A stretch of 64,000 bases of DNA from Nostoc sp. GT001 (GTDB taxonomy: Bacteria; Cyanobacteriota; Cyanobacteriia; Cyanobacteriales; Nostocaceae): NCBI RefSeq assembly GCF_030382115.1, contig NZ_JAUDRJ010000003.1, positions 2,192,651 through 2,256,650 on the forward strand, written 5' to 3'. This document shows, piece by piece, positions 34,396 through 43,413 of this stretch. Position 1 is the first letter of the stretch. The number at the start of each line of letters is the position of its first letter. The position numbers and the translations under genes were made by a program. The notes beneath the pieces were generated by a model. It was given only the letters and a program-made list of their open reading frames with translations, did no database searches and was not told the origin of the DNA.

Positions 34396-36000
34396 CTAAA
34401 GATTTCCAACATTACTAAATTTCTTTGTACCGCGAATTACCAGCCAAGTTCCTCCAGAGGAGATCAATAACAACGGTGTTAACCAATCACCCCAACGCAC
34501 ATATAAAGTTTGTGTCTGTCGCCGATAAATTGTTTCAGCATGAGTTTCGTAGGTATTATATCCAGACATCCATAAGGTTCTGCCATGAGGATCTACAAAG
34601 GCTGAATATCCGGTATTAGTTGCCCGTGCTGACCATCTATCAGTTTCAATTGCCCGCATGATATCCTGTGCATGATGCTGGAATGGCATGGATGCAGTGT
34701 AATGGGCATCGTTAGAAGAACTGAGAATAAACTGCCCACCCGCCGCCGCTTGATGGCGAAATTGTTTGGGAAAAGCTGATTCATAACATATACTAGCGAT
34801 CGCGCGACCAAAAGGAGTGTCAAATAGCTGATTTGCTGAGCCAGCAACTTGGTGTGCATCCAAAGGCGACAAGCGCTGAACTAGTCCACCTAAAATCCCT
34901 TCAAAGGGAATATATTCTCCCAGAGGTACTAGTTTGGACTTATCGTAGCGGCTGACAATTTCACCTTTACTGTTGAAAGTAAACAAACTAATTGTATAAC
35001 TATCTCCCCGTTCGCCAAAAGCCCCAATCCAAGCAACTACGCCTTTTTCTTTCACTGCTGCGACTAAAGCAGTTTGCATCAAGTTACGCTGGAAAATAGG
35101 TAAGGCTCCTTCTGGGGTCAGGACTGCATCTACACCTTGATTTGCTAAAGTTAGATATCCATTGGTGTAATTTTCTTGGGCGCGACGAAACCCTTCGGAA
35201 CTTCGTAAAAGTCGGTTCGGGATATTACCCTGAACAATCCCCACTTTTAAAGCCGCTTCTGGGGGTTGAGCGATGGGGCGGCTGTATAAGATAAAACCAA
35301 TCAAGTGTAAGGTAATTAATAGTCCTGTGGCGATAACCCAGTATTTATTAACGAACCGCAGAGGCGCGGAGGACACAGAGGAAATTCTCTCTGCCTCTCT
35401 GCGGTTCATCCATCCTTCAGCAATTAAACCATTAATGGCAACGATCGCTGCTGTCACAGTATTAGACCCAGACAGTTGACCCAGATGTACAATTACGAGA
35501 TTATGCGGGCTTTGTGTGTACGCAAGAGAACTCCACCACAGAGGGCCAGCACTCCACAGACTTTCTAAACCGCACCAAACGGCTGTACCAATTAGTATAC
35601 GTAGCCACGGTTTTTGTCCGGCTAGGCGAACCATCACAGCCGCCCAAATAGTAAGGAATACCCCTCCCAAGAAGCTGATAAATCCCCAACAAAAAATCGT
35701 AATTGCCAAACTTGGCAACCAAGGAACGCCCAACCATGTCATCGGATGAATTCCGGTAATCCAGAATAGGGCGACACCGTGAAAACCAATACCCCATAGG
35801 AAAGCCGGGGGGAATTTGTTTTTACCTTTGGCTGAAGTGACAACTAGCACCCATAAGGGAACTATGGCAATCCAAGCCAAGAACCATGCACCTACTGGGG
35901 CTACGGTTAGCCCCATTAAAATGCCGCTAGCGAATGCAATCAAATAGGGGAGTAAGGCGATTAACCTCTCCCCCTGCTTTTTATTCTGCTTCTTCTGCAT
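34396..36000 (-). CDS. lnt: apolipoprotein N-acyltransferase Lnt
   Basis: The start at MQKKQNKKQ (36000; 36009 is possible) overlaps the 3' end of gyrA by about 20 bases. There are about six N-terminal membrane spans, then a nitrilase-type domain with Glu in 'LTPEGALP', Lys in '[12 protein letters not shown]' and Cys in '[11 protein letters not shown]', and a C-terminal span. It adds the third acyl chain to lipoproteins. The segment about residues 200-222 ('[20 protein letters not shown]') is the translation of a dispersed repeat inserted in frame in a loop before the last N-terminal span. Confidence 0.92.
   Translation of the reverse strand: MQKKQNKKQGERLIALLPYLIAFASGILMGLTVAPVGAWFLAWIAIVPLWVLVVTSAKGKNKFPPAFLWGIGFHGVALFWITGIHPMTWLGVPWLPSLAITIFCWGFISFLGGVFLTIWAAVMVRLAGQKPWLRILIGTAVWCGLESLWSAGPLWWSSLAYTQSPHNLVIVHLGQLSGSNTVTAAIVAINGLIAEGWMNRREAERISSVSSAPLRFVNKYWVIATGLLITLHLIGFILYSRPIAQPPEAALKVGIVQGNIPNRLLRSSEGFRRAQENYTNGYLTLANQGVDAVLTPEGALPIFQRNLMQTALVAAVKEKGVVAWIGAFGERGDSYTISLFTFNSKGEIVSRYDKSKLVPLGEYIPFEGILGGLVQRLSPLDAHQVAGSANQLFDTPFGRAIASICYESAFPKQFRHQAAAGGQFILSSSNDAHYTASMPFQHHAQDIMRAIETDRWSARATNTGYSAFVDPHGRTLWMSGYNTYETHAETIYRRQTQTLYVRWGDWLTPLLLISSGGTWLVIRGTKKFSNVGNL
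35349..35410 (+). repeat. dispersed repeat inserted in frame within lnt
   Basis: TAACGAACCGCAGAGGCGCG continuing to 35378 matches 43371-43400 (reverse complement) with one mismatch in 30. The following 30 bases are its inverted partner (CTCTGCCTCTCTGCGGTTCAT), so the whole is a hairpin. Its length keeps the lnt frame open. Confidence 0.75.
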
Positions 36001-38584
36001 CGACAGCATCAGGTGGAACTATTGCTACTCCGGTAATAGCGTCATCTTCGTCTAAACGCTGCACTCTGACTCCAGTTGCCGATCGCGATTGGATAGAAAT
36101 CGCATTCACCGCTTGACGGATGATAATACCGCGATTTGTCACCATCATGATTTCATCATCATCGTTGTTCACAATGCGTAGGGTTGCCAACTTGTCCTTG
36201 GTTTTGCGGTTTTTGAACTTGGTTGCCATTAAACCCTGACCAGCACGATTTTGCAGCCTGAATTGAGCAACTGGTACGCGCTTACCATATCCACCCATTG
36301 TAATTACCAACACCCAAGGGCCAACTACGCCACTGCTAGGCACTTCTGCGGACTCTTCAGTAATTTCGGTAATTTCGATATCTTCTGTTTCGATTGTTTC
36401 GATATCTTCAATTTCTGCTTCTGTAACATCCAAAGTTTCCAGAATTGCTGCGGGCAGAATATCCATACCCACCAGCTCATCTTTATTCTTAAGTTTCATG
36501 GCTTTCACCCCACGAGTCGCCCTACTTAAAGGACGCAGTTGTTCGTGGTTGCACCGGAAGTTAATCGCCATCCCGTTACGAGAACCAATGATTACGCTGT
36601 CCTCAACTCTAGCGCGTCGCACCCAGCGGAGTTGGTCGCCTTCTTCTAAGGAAATGGCAATCAAGCCATTGGCGCGAATGTGACTAAAGGCAGCCAATTC
36701 GGTTTTCTTGATATTGCCGCCCTTAGTGAGCATGACCAGATATTCTTCGCTGCTAAACTCGTCAACGGGTACAATTGAGGTGATTTTTTCCTCTTTGGGA
36801 ATCGGTAACATCTGGACGATTGGTGTGCCGCGACTGGTACGCGAACTCGCTGGGATTTGATAGGCTCTCAGGCAATAAACAACACCACGCTCACTAAAGA
36901 ATAAAATACTGTCGTGATCGCAGCAAGTTAAGAAATGCTCAATGGTATCATCATCTTTCACCTTGGCTGCGGCTTTGCCTCTGGTAGCACGGCTTTGGGC
37001 TTCAAAGGTGTTAACTGGCATTCGTTTGATGTAGCCTTGCTCTGTCACCAGAATTATCGCTTTTTCATTGGCAATCAGGTCGCGATCGTCTAATTCCCCT
37101 TCCCCTGGTAAAATTATCGTGCGGCGGGGTGTGGCGAAGTTAGTTTTGAGTTGCCCGACTTCAGTTTCAATGATTTCTAGCACTCTCTCCCGACGTGCCA
37201 AAATATCTTGCAAGTCGGTAATCTTCGCTTGTAATTCCTCGTGTTCCAAACGAATTTTGTCTGCTTCTAAGGCAGTCAAGCGCCGCAATTGCATTTGCAA
37301 AATCGCATCTGCTTGCACTTCCGAGAGTCCGTAAGTTGTAATCAACTCACCTTTAGCTGTAGGTGCATCGGGAGCATGACGAATCAAGACGATAATTGGA
37401 TCTAACTGGGCTAAGGCAATTAATAACCCTTGCAATAGATGGTCGCGTTCTTCGGCTTTCCGCAGTTCGTAGCGGGTGCGTCTGGCAATGGATTCGATAC
37501 GGAAATCCAAGAAGACGGTTAAAAACTGCTTGAGGGTGAGTACTTGGGGTTCGCTATTCACCAACGCCAGCATATTCGCGCCGAAGTTGGCTTGTAGCGG
37601 CGTTTGCTTGTAAAGGTTGTTTAAAACGACGCGAGGGTAAGCATCACGCTTGAGTTCGATGACAACTCTCATCCCGTCGCGATCGCTTTCATCCCGGATA
37701 TCTGCAATCCCTTCTAGACGCTTCTCGTTCACCATTTCGGCGATTTTTTCAATCAGCGCCGCTTTGTTGGTTTGATAGGGCAATTCGGTGATGATAATTG
37801 CTTCTCTATCTGGGCGTCCCCGTTGTTCAACGGTTTCAATGTTGGCGACACCACGCATAGTGATGGAACCACGCCCGGTAGTATAAGCTTCTCGAATGGC
37901 TGATGTTCCCAAAATCTGCGCCCCAGTCGGAAAGTCTGGGCCGTGGACATACTGCATTAATTCGAGATCGGTGATTTCTGGATTGTGGATTACAGCCACC
38001 AAAGCATCGATCAATTCGCCCAAATTGTGGGGGGGAATGTTGGTGGCCATGCCCACGGCAATCCCAGAGGAACCGTTAAGTAGTAACTGGGGAATCCGTG
38101 CTGGTAAAACTGTGGGTTCTTGCTGGGAACCGTCGAAGTTATCGGCAAAGTCTACGGTTTCATACTCAATGTCGTGGAGTAAACCAGCGCTAGTTAAAGC
38201 TTGCAAGCGGCATTCAGTGTACCGCATGGCGGCTGGCGGATCGTTGTCTACCGAACCAAAGTTACCATGTCCGTTAACTAGGGGCGATCGCATGGAAAAA
38301 TCCTGTGCCATCCGCACCAAGGCATCATATACTGCTGTGTCACCGTGGGGGTGATATTTACCCAATACTTCACCCACTACACGGGCGCATTTCTTAAAGG
38401 GGCGATCGTGGAGCAGACCTAGCTCGTGCATTGCGTAGAGAATGCGACGATGCACAGGTTTTAGACCATCCCTGGCATCTGGCAACGCCCGACCCACTAT
38501 CACGCTCATGGCGTATTCCAGATAAGACTGCGACATTTCGGTTCGCAAGTCAATCGGGATAATCCTCTCCTGTGAGGTTGTCAT
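35981..38584 (-). CDS. gyrA: DNA gyrase subunit A
   Basis: In this 867-aa protein, Tyr122 in '[10 protein letters not shown]' is the DNA-cleaving residue. The quinolone-determining loop reads '[12 protein letters not shown]' with Thr83 and Asp87. Six C-terminal beta-pinwheel repeats follow (for example '[15 protein letters not shown]', '[11 protein letters not shown]'). A Glu/Thr/Ile-rich acidic insertion ('[20 protein letters not shown]') interrupts the C-terminal domain at about 725-745; such acidic inserts vary between species. It introduces negative supercoils with GyrB, which is not in this window. Confidence 0.97.
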   Translation of the reverse strand: MTTSQERIIPIDLRTEMSQSYLEYAMSVIVGRALPDARDGLKPVHRRILYAMHELGLLHDRPFKKCARVVGEVLGKYHPHGDTAVYDALVRMAQDFSMRSPLVNGHGNFGSVDNDPPAAMRYTECRLQALTSAGLLHDIEYETVDFADNFDGSQQEPTVLPARIPQLLLNGSSGIAVGMATNIPPHNLGELIDALVAVIHNPEITDLELMQYVHGPDFPTGAQILGTSAIREAYTTGRGSITMRGVANIETVEQRGRPDREAIIITELPYQTNKAALIEKIAEMVNEKRLEGIADIRDESDRDGMRVVIELKRDAYPRVVLNNLYKQTPLQANFGANMLALVNSEPQVLTLKQFLTVFLDFRIESIARRTRYELRKAEERDHLLQGLLIALAQLDPIIVLIRHAPDAPTAKGELITTYGLSEVQADAILQMQLRRLTALEADKIRLEHEELQAKITDLQDILARRERVLEIIETEVGQLKTNFATPRRTIILPGEGELDDRDLIANEKAIILVTEQGYIKRMPVNTFEAQSRATRGKAAAKVKDDDTIEHFLTCCDHDSILFFSERGVVYCLRAYQIPASSRTSRGTPIVQMLPIPKEEKITSIVPVDEFSSEEYLVMLTKGGNIKKTELAAFSHIRANGLIAISLEEGDQLRWVRRARVEDSVIIGSRNGMAINFRCNHEQLRPLSRATRGVKAMKLKNKDELVGMDILPAAILETLDVTEAEIEDIETIETEDIEITEITEESAEVPSSGVVGPWVLVITMGGYGKRVPVAQFRLQNRAGQGLMATKFKNRKTKDKLATLRIVNNDDDEIMMVTNRGIIIRQAVNAISIQSRSATGVRVQRLDEDDAITGVAIVPPDAVDAEEAE

Positions 38585-38736
38585 AACCTAAAAATCTCCA
38601 AAAATCGTAGATTTTAGCTTGTTTACTCAACAAAGCGCAAAATTATTCTAAATTGCTCTTGAATAATTGCTATAATTTGATACAATCTTAGCATATATTG
38701 CTTTTTATTGCCTGGGCAGCTAACTCAGGCAATTGT

Positions 38737-40041
38737 TCAATCTGTAGCTTCTCTCTGGGATTTGAGTTGAGATGCGATCAGGGGAACTTTAGGGGCAAGA
38801 AAAAATCCCACCAAACTGGCAAAAAGGATTGGCGTAAAGGGACTTAAGTTAGTCAGTTTTGACAGTAGCAAAGTCGTACTTATCGGTGTGCGCGTTACGG
38901 CTGCGTTGACAGCCGCCATTGTACAAATCATCGCAAGGGCAGGATCGAGTCCCGGAACTAAGATTGCTACTGCTTTACCAATGCAAGCACCAGTGAAAAA
39001 TAGGGGAATGATGAATCCACCGCGCCACCCACCTGTTACCGTAATGCTAATGGCAGCCATTTTCCCAAGAGCTAGAGTTAAGAGAAAAACAGCACCAAAG
39101 TTAGCAATCAAGACTGAATCTAACTCTTCATGTCCAAAATAACGGGTGAGGGGTAATAATACTGCTAAAATGCCAAGTCCCACTCCTGCTAGTGTTGTAC
39201 GTACATAAATGGGAACAGAAGTTGGTGAAACGGCTTGCCAAAAGGCATCGCAGCCGCGAAAAATGCCCATAAAAATCCATCCCGCTACAGCCCCGATAAT
39301 TCCAAATGCGATCGCGATCGCAAAATCATCAATCCTTTCTAAGTGATACTGAGGAAAATGCCAAGTGGGGGCAATACCCAAATGTGTAATTGCTGCAAAC
39401 ACCAGATAGCTAGCGCAACTTGAAACAATGGCTGGCATTAAGGCTTCGTAATATTCCACAATATGCTCGTGGTGCAAAATCTCCAAAGCGAACATCGCAC
39501 CGCCAAGAGGTGCGCCAAATAAGGCAGTGAAGCCAGCCGCCATTGCTGCTAAACTCATGGTTCTGAGGTCTTCACCTTGGAGTTTTAAGCGATCGGCAAT
39601 CCAAGTACCAAAAGAACCTGTTACCTGTACCAGTGGCGCTTCTGGCCCAGCACTACCGCCTGCCGAGATGCTGACTAAAGAAGCAAGAATCATGGAAGGA
39701 TTTTTGCGAACATCTAGGCGTCCGCCACGGAAATGAATATTATCAACAATCACAGCGATTTCACCGGGATTTCCCAAAAAATGAATCACCAGACCGATAA
39801 GTAAACCGCTAAGTGGCATCACTATCAGGAGGCTAAAACCCTCAAATCGCTGGAGTCTGTGAGTTAAAAACTCTAGAATATTCCAGTACAACGCTGCAAA
39901 CAGACCACCAGCAGTCCCCACGACTATCCAGCGGATAACCCACTGCGAAATCATTAGGGGATTACGCTTTACCAGTCCAAAAAGTTGAGCAAATGTCCAA
40001 CGTTGAGTTTGATTGTTGGCGGGGGGCTTGTTTGGTAACAC
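38737..40041 (-). CDS. ClC-family chloride channel/antiporter (first copy)
   Basis: This 434-aa protein has about ten to twelve hydrophobic helices. The selectivity region 'SAGGSAGPEAPLVQVTGSFG' and 'GFTALFGAPLGGAMFALE' are ClC signatures, and 'GGWRGGFIIPLFFTGACIG' is the third conserved block. The glutamate in GPEAP corresponds to the gating Glu of GREGP. There is no CBS domain. A second, divergent ClC lies at 47478. Confidence 0.88.
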   Translation of the reverse strand: MLPNKPPANNQTQRWTFAQLFGLVKRNPLMISQWVIRWIVVGTAGGLFAALYWNILEFLTHRLQRFEGFSLLIVMPLSGLLIGLVIHFLGNPGEIAVIVDNIHFRGGRLDVRKNPSMILASLVSISAGGSAGPEAPLVQVTGSFGTWIADRLKLQGEDLRTMSLAAMAAGFTALFGAPLGGAMFALEILHHEHIVEYYEALMPAIVSSCASYLVFAAITHLGIAPTWHFPQYHLERIDDFAIAIAFGIIGAVAGWIFMGIFRGCDAFWQAVSPTSVPIYVRTTLAGVGLGILAVLLPLTRYFGHEELDSVLIANFGAVFLLTLALGKMAAISITVTGGWRGGFIIPLFFTGACIGKAVAILVPGLDPALAMICTMAAVNAAVTRTPISTTLLLSKLTNLSPFTPILFASLVGFFLAPKVPLIASQLKSQREATD

Positions 40042-40165
40042 TGCTTATTTCCTATTTGTGAAACCTAGAGTACTGAATATTTACGTTTTTTATGGTAAAG
40101 GCTATTTAGTTTAGTGAATCATTTTTGGTCTACAAAGAGCGATATTTTTGACGGGCTATAAAAAA

Positions 40166-40192
40166 GGGCGTACAGATAGATGTACGCCCCTA
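40166..40192. terminator. hairpin between htpX and the ClC gene
   Basis: GGGCGTAC (40166-40173) pairs with GTACGCCC (40182-40189), flanked by A-runs on the left and TAAAA on the right. It could act on either strand; the nearest upstream minus-strand gene is htpX's upstream neighbour, so it more likely belongs to a dispersed hairpin class. Confidence 0.45.
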
Positions 40193-40204
40193 AAATATTT
40201 ATCT

Positions 40205-40345
40205 GCTTAGGCGTAGCCCGCCCTTCTCTACGAGAGGCTGCACTTCGACTACGCTCAGTGACCACGCCTTCGACTACGCTTAGTGACCACGCCTTCGACT
40301 ACGCGGTAGTTGAGCGCAGTCGAAACTCAGTACAAGTGACTAATG
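40205..40345. repeat. cluster of dispersed TTCGACTACGC repeats
   Basis: TTCGACTACGC occurs several times in a row (about 40237, 40268, 40298) together with CTCAGTGACCACGCC units, ending in GCGCAGTCGAAACTCAGTACAAGTGAC. The same ending recurs at 59310-59332. There is no gene in this interval. Confidence 0.7.
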
Positions 40346-40357
40346 ACAAATAACAAA

Positions 40358-41227
40358 TTAATAAGCTTTTGTTGGCAGTTGTTGCTCTAATTTCAACAAT
40401 GCTGCAACTCGCATTTCTGTAGCTGGGTGACTGGAAAATAAGTTACCCAAAAACTGTCCAGAGATGGAATTGATAATTAATAACGGCTCATAAGCTGGAT
40501 TAGCATTTAAAGGCATCTGCTTTGCTGAGGCTTCTAAGCGTTGCAATGCCCTAGCTAAGGCGCGGGGATTACCAGTTAATTTAGCAGAACCTGCATCAGC
40601 AGAGAATTCTCGTGTGCGCGAAATTGCTAGCTGAATGATTGTCGCAGCTATCGGCGCAAGCATGACTGTTAATAAAACTCCTAAAGGATTTCCACCTCTG
40701 TTGTCATCTCGCGAACCACCACCAAACCATAGGCTGTAACTAACCATTTGGGCTAGGAATGAGATCGCACCAGCCACAGTCGCAGCAACGGCTTGTGTGA
40801 GGGTGTCACGATTAATAATATGGGTTAGCTCGTGGGCGATAACACCTTCGAGTTCATCGTCTGGCAATATATTTAGAATACCTTCGGTGACAGCCACAGC
40901 AGCGTGTTCTGGATCGCGCCCTGTAGCGAAGGCGTTAGCGCCAAGGCTTGGAACGATGTAAACTCTAGGCATGGGAATGTTAGCGCGATCGCTCAATCTC
41001 TGCACCATCTGATAAAGTCCTGGTGCTTCCCTTTCACTTACTGGCTGTGCTTGGTATACTGCTAGGGCAATTTTATCTGATTGATACCAAGAAAACAGAT
41101 TGGTTGCTGCTGCCAAGCCAATCCCGATAATCAAACCACTAGAACCACCAATTACCCAGTAACTAATTGCAATCAAAAGACCACTTAGTGCAGCAAGCAT
41201 TGCAGCCGTTTTTAATTGATTTGTCAT
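40358..41227 (-). CDS. htpX: HtpX-type M48 membrane metalloprotease
   Basis: This 289-aa protein has two N-terminal membrane spans, zinc site 'VIAHELTHIINRDT' (HExxH) and a second hydrophobic pair after it. The distal Glu is in 'SRTREFSADAGSAKL'. It degrades misfolded membrane proteins, normally together with FtsH. The length is typical and the frame intact. A 230-bp AT-rich upstream region separates it from the ChrB-like gene. Confidence 0.93.
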   Translation of the reverse strand: MTNQLKTAAMLAALSGLLIAISYWVIGGSSGLIIGIGLAAATNLFSWYQSDKIALAVYQAQPVSEREAPGLYQMVQRLSDRANIPMPRVYIVPSLGANAFATGRDPEHAAVAVTEGILNILPDDELEGVIAHELTHIINRDTLTQAVAATVAGAISFLAQMVSYSLWFGGGSRDDNRGGNPLGVLLTVMLAPIAATIIQLAISRTREFSADAGSAKLTGNPRALARALQRLEASAKQMPLNANPAYEPLLIINSISGQFLGNLFSSHPATEMRVAALLKLEQQLPTKAY

Positions 41228-41500
41228 ATTTTTGCTCTCCTGCTAATGCTGTGTAAATTTTTCAGAAAACAGCATTACTTCAGCTACATTTTGATTTTAC
41301 CCAGCTAAACTTAGATATATGGTACAGAAAACCTATCAGATAAGTACGGTTTTCCTACTTAAGTTTTAGTCATATAATTAATATTTATAAATACTAAAAA
41401 CGCATCTATCTATAGGAATAAATTATTTATCTAGGCAGAAATTACAAGGGCGATACTGAGGTGTTGCCTATGCCTATGCAATTATTTAAGATCCATTTAC

Positions 41501-42052
41501 TTATAAAGATTCTGAGTCTATTCCTTGTGCTTGATATATTTGTTGGGAAAATAGCTGAAAATCTAATTCGCACGCCTTCAAAGTTTCAGTGGCTTGTGAG
41601 TATTTTGGGGCATCAAACAAATCGCGATCGCGAATTTTTGGCAACCAAGAACGCAGTTTCGTTAGTTCCGCCTCATTCTCTTCTAATTCTGCAAAAGTGA
41701 GGTTATTTATTTTCCGTTCCTCGCTCAATTCGCTATGTAAATCTCGACATTGCCCCAAAAACTCTTGATATTCTTGGTCTGACTGCTGTTGGAAGCGCTC
41801 TACCAACATAGCATTTTGCTCAGGTTCATCAATCCAAATGGTGAATAAATCTGCTTCACCGCCACCTGCTGTAATGTCCGCTTTCAATTCTTTTAAATGG
41901 CTCTGCAAGTCTTCTCGCTGTGGTAGCAAGCACACCGACTGCTGTAAATAAAGTGCGCCCAATCCCTTAAGTTTACGCCATACATACACCCGCTGCGTCG
42001 AAGGCTGTGCAGGTACTTTGTACACCAATAGATTCCAAGATTGTCTATCCAT
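41501..42052 (-). CDS. ChrB N-terminal-domain protein
   Basis: This 183-aa protein has the start 'WNLLVYKVPAQPSTQRVYVWRKLKGLGALYLQQSVCLLP', seen in short pieces such as YKVPAQPS and RVYVWRKLK. This is the PaaX/ChrB-like N-terminal domain of chromate-resistance regulators. The second half is a charged helix. It lacks the C-terminal ChrB catalytic-like domain. It is divergent from an MFS transporter over 80 bp, an arrangement that suggests a regulator and its target exporter. Confidence 0.78.
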   Translation of the reverse strand: MDRQSWNLLVYKVPAQPSTQRVYVWRKLKGLGALYLQQSVCLLPQREDLQSHLKELKADITAGGGEADLFTIWIDEPEQNAMLVERFQQQSDQEYQEFLGQCRDLHSELSEERKINNLTFAELEENEAELTKLRSWLPKIRDRDLFDAPKYSQATETLKACELDFQLFSQQIYQAQGIDSESL

Positions 42053-42134
42053 AGAGATATTGTAACAAGTGTTGCATTGAATTTAATTTATTGTTAGGTT
42101 AACTAATGAAACATTTGTTGCATTGCAAGTAAAT
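42053..42134. promoter_or_regulatory. divergent promoter with TGTTGCATTG direct repeats
   Basis: TGTTGCATTG occurs at 42070-42079 and 42116-42125, 46 bp apart, in the short region between the ChrB-like gene and the MFS gene. Each is close to one of the two starts. They are candidate operators for the ChrB-like protein. Confidence 0.45.
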
Positions 42135-43346
42135 ATGCGGCTACAAAATAAATTTGTTCAGAAAATTCCTCAGACTGTTTGGGTTTTGGGGTTTGTCAGT
42201 TTACTGACAGATATTAGTTCCGAGATGATTAATTCTCTGTTGCCCTTATTTCTAGTGTCAGTTTTAGGGGCGAATATTTTGACAGTGGGCATTATTGAAG
42301 GTATTGCAGAAGCAACAGCTTCAATTTTAAAAATCTTTTCGGGAGTATTGAGTGATTACTTAGGACATCGTAAAGGATTAGCGGTGTTTGGGTATGGATT
42401 GTCAACCTTTGTAAAACCTTTATTTGCTGTAGCTACCAGCCCAACTGGAGTATTAATAGCTCGATTTGGCGATCGCATTGGCAAAGGTATCCGGGTAGCA
42501 CCCCGTGATGCCTTAGTTGCCGATTCCACTAATCCAGAAGTACGCGGTGCAGCTTATGGATTGCGTCAATCTCTCGATACTATCGGAGCATTTTTAGGGC
42601 CTTTGGCAGCATTTGCTCTGATGGCTGCTTCCCAAAACAACTTCCGCCTGATTTTTTGGCTAGCACTCATCCCTGGATTCTTCGCAGTGGCTTTATTAGC
42701 AGTGGGAGTGAGTGAACCAAAAACAAGTGAAATTCAAGGGAACCGAAGCAACCCTTTGCAATGGGAAGCTTTACGCAGTTTGGGTAAAGGATACTGGGTA
42801 CTTGTAGCAGTGGCGCTGCTATTCAATTTAGGCAACTCCAGTAATGCTTTTTTGTTGTTGCGAGCCGAGCAAACAGGTATTTCAGCCTCACTCATCCCAT
42901 TGACATTAATGATGATGAACATCACCTACTCATTCAGTGCCTACCCAATAGGAATACTTTCCGATCGCGTGGGTAAATTTGGGTTACTAGTAGGCGGATT
43001 TCTCTTATACGCCCTGGTGTATCTGGGTTTTGCTTTCGTGCAGACATCTTGGCAAGTCTGGGGATTGTTTGCCCTTTATGGTTTGCATTTGGGTATGAGT
43101 AAAGGATTGCTATTGGCACTAGTGGCAAATAGTATCCCTGCAAATCTGCGCGGTACTGCTTTTGGATTCCTGAATTTGGCTGTAGGATTAGCGCTCTTAC
43201 CCGCCAGTCTGCTAGCTGGTGGATTGTGGCAAACATTGGGAGCAGAGGCAACATTTATAACTGGAAGCTTATTTGCGATCGCTGCTGTCTTATTATTAGT
43301 AATTAATAGAAGAAAATATTTGCAAATCCAAGTAAGACTTACGTAA
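42135..43346 (+). CDS. MFS transporter next to ChrB-like gene
   Basis: The start at MRLQNKFVQ (42135) gives 403 aa. Twelve hydrophobic helices are visible, with the MFS loop 'GRIGKGIRV'-like 'RFGDRIGKGIRVAPRDALVAD' between helices 4 and 5 and a second-half loop 'GILSDRVGKFG'. It belongs to the group of MFS exporters with 'SLLTDISSEMINSLLPLFL' at the start. The substrate is unknown; the divergent ChrB-like neighbour suggests metal or oxyanion stress. The downstream gap contains a dispersed repeat (43371-43400). Confidence 0.82.
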   Translation: MRLQNKFVQKIPQTVWVLGFVSLLTDISSEMINSLLPLFLVSVLGANILTVGIIEGIAEATASILKIFSGVLSDYLGHRKGLAVFGYGLSTFVKPLFAVATSPTGVLIARFGDRIGKGIRVAPRDALVADSTNPEVRGAAYGLRQSLDTIGAFLGPLAAFALMAASQNNFRLIFWLALIPGFFAVALLAVGVSEPKTSEIQGNRSNPLQWEALRSLGKGYWVLVAVALLFNLGNSSNAFLLLRAEQTGISASLIPLTLMMMNITYSFSAYPIGILSDRVGKFGLLVGGFLLYALVYLGFAFVQTSWQVWGLFALYGLHLGMSKGLLLALVANSIPANLRGTAFGFLNLAVGLALLPASLLAGGLWQTLGAEATFITGSLFAIAAVLLLVINRRKYLQIQVRLT

Positions 43347-43413
43347 AATATCTTTCAAACTCTCATTTTTCTGTGTCCTCTGCGCCTCTGCGGTTCGTTA
43401 TTCTAATAAGTTT

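Noticed and set aside
41461..41700. Plus-strand frame overlapping the ChrB-like gene
   Set aside because: It is the shadow of the 3' end of the ChrB-like gene, whose frame shows a recognisable domain.
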